Source of the DNA: Paraburkholderia sp. SOS3
Lineage (GTDB): Bacteria > Pseudomonadota > Gammaproteobacteria > Burkholderiales > Burkholderiaceae
Length of the DNA stretch: 64,000 bases
NCBI RefSeq assembly: GCF_001922345.1
Contig: NZ_CP018811.1
Location: 3,782,001-3,846,000 of the forward strand
Direction: 5' to 3'
The notes below the pieces were generated by a model, which was not told the origin of the DNA, made no database searches, and saw only the letters and a program-made list of their open reading frames with translations. Within the stretch, counting starts at the first letter, position 1, and the number at the start of each line of letters is the position of its first letter. Position numbers and translations under genes: made by a program. This document shows, one piece after another, positions 63,634 through 64,000 of this stretch.

Positions 63634-64000
63634 ATGCGCGGCATGAAAACTCCTGGCAGTCAGCCCGGCGCCGAAATCGGCTTCACATGGCCGATTCGCG
63701 TGTACTACGAAGATACGGACGCCGGCGGCATCGTGTTCTACGTGAACTACCTGAAGTTTTTCGAACGCGCGCGCACCGAATGGCTGCGCGCCTGCGGAAT
63801 CGAACAAGGCAGGCTCGCGAGCGAAACCGGCACGCTCTTCATCGTCCGCAGCACGGCACTCGACTACCGGTCGCCGGCGCGCCTCGACGACTCGCTCGCG
63901 ATCGTCAGCCGGATCGAACGGCTCGGCCGCGCAACGGTCGATTTCGTGCAGGAAGCGTGGCGCCAGGATACGCTGCTCGCCACCGGCACGATCCGCATCG
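63634..64000 (+). CDS. ybgC: YbgC-type acyl-CoA thioesterase (partial)
   Basis: The 5' portion (122 codons) is in the window and the gene runs off the right edge. The start may be 63634 or 63643 (both ATG, in frame). The hotdog-fold signature is WPIRVYYEDTDAGGIVFYVN (catalytic Asp) and YLKFFERARTEWLRACG. Further blocks FIVRSTALDYRSPARLDDSL and RATVDFVQEAWRQDTLL agree with the Tol-Pal-associated YbgC family. Genes tolQRAB-pal would be expected downstream. Confidence 0.9.
   Translation, partial: MRGMKTPGSQPGAEIGFTWPIRVYYEDTDAGGIVFYVNYLKFFERARTEWLRACGIEQGRLASETGTLFIVRSTALDYRSPARLDDSLAIVSRIERLGRATVDFVQEAWRQDTLLATGTIRI

Noticed and set aside
1..64000. CRISPR array, tRNA, rRNA or insertion sequence
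   Set aside because: No regularly spaced identical repeats, cloverleaf-like sequences, rRNA segments or transposase motifs were recognised. The only tandem repeats are short (9-16 bp units) and without spacers.

Overview
The window looks like chromosomal DNA of a Burkholderiaceae bacterium (Paraburkholderia/Caballeronia/Trinickia-like). The reasons are the high G+C with strong third-position bias, a Burkholderia-type contact-dependent inhibition (CDI) gene order, a glyA-nrdR pair, homogentisate and glutaryl-CoA catabolism, a 3-hydroxybutyrate oligomer hydrolase, and xanthine dehydrogenase subunits with close Burkholderia character. No rRNA, tRNA, CRISPR array or insertion sequence was recognised.

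Layout. 1-1.6 kb: the 5' part of an OmpR-type response regulator, a small degenerate EF-hand protein, and a structured phage-leader-like RNA in front of a small unknown gene. 1.65-12.2 kb (all minus): a two-partner secretion/CDI locus in the order tpsA - small ORFs - tpsB. The 2,674-residue tpsA is interrupted by one missing base. The stretch between tpsA and tpsB holds a 45-residue membrane ORF in the immunity position, a hairpin terminator, a toxin C-terminal fragment, and a MafI-like immunity gene that is also broken by one base. This stretch is much less G+C rich than the rest and is the accessory heart of the window. 12.4-19.4 kb: a secreted DUF3313-like protein diverging from a complete RND efflux operon (OMF lipoprotein, MFP, HAE1 permease) that ends in a strong terminator. 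19.4-27.1 kb: a PmtA-like methyltransferase, a TPR/GT9-like protein, RarD, a TauE/SafE permease, 3HB-oligomer hydrolase and a BON-domain protein. 27.7-31.5 kb: a TAXI-type binding protein, a DsbA/HCCA isomerase-like protein and a LysR regulator.

31.5-42.6 kb: xanthine dehydrogenase xdhABC (with a short XdhC and a His-rich insertion in XdhA), an MFS exporter, a class V glyoxylate aminotransferase that fits purine degradation, aspartate 4-decarboxylase and a D-2-hydroxyacid dehydrogenase. 42.6-46.9 kb: a Fip-like protein, a crotonase and two MFS exporters. 46.9-53 kb: the fahA-hmgA tyrosine-catabolic pair, a degenerate EAL protein, and an IclR regulator divergent from gcdH. 53-57.2 kb: an orphan autotransporter O-heptosyltransferase, a 1-Cys peroxiredoxin, and a DUF883 / holin-like (YqjE) / DUF3318-like envelope cluster. 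57.3-60.2 kb: a tightly overlapping minor-pilin operon fimT-pilV-pilW-pilX-pilE without pilY1. 60.5-64 kb: nrdR and glyA, the latter preceded by a well-formed ZTP (pfl) riboswitch with a visible promoter, then a short-chain dehydrogenase and the start of ybgC.

The most interesting points are the degenerate and possibly reconfigurable CDI toxin/immunity region at 3.4-5.0 kb and the two independent single-base frameshifts there. Next come the ZTP riboswitch, the C4-like leader RNA, and several oddities in otherwise ordinary enzymes.
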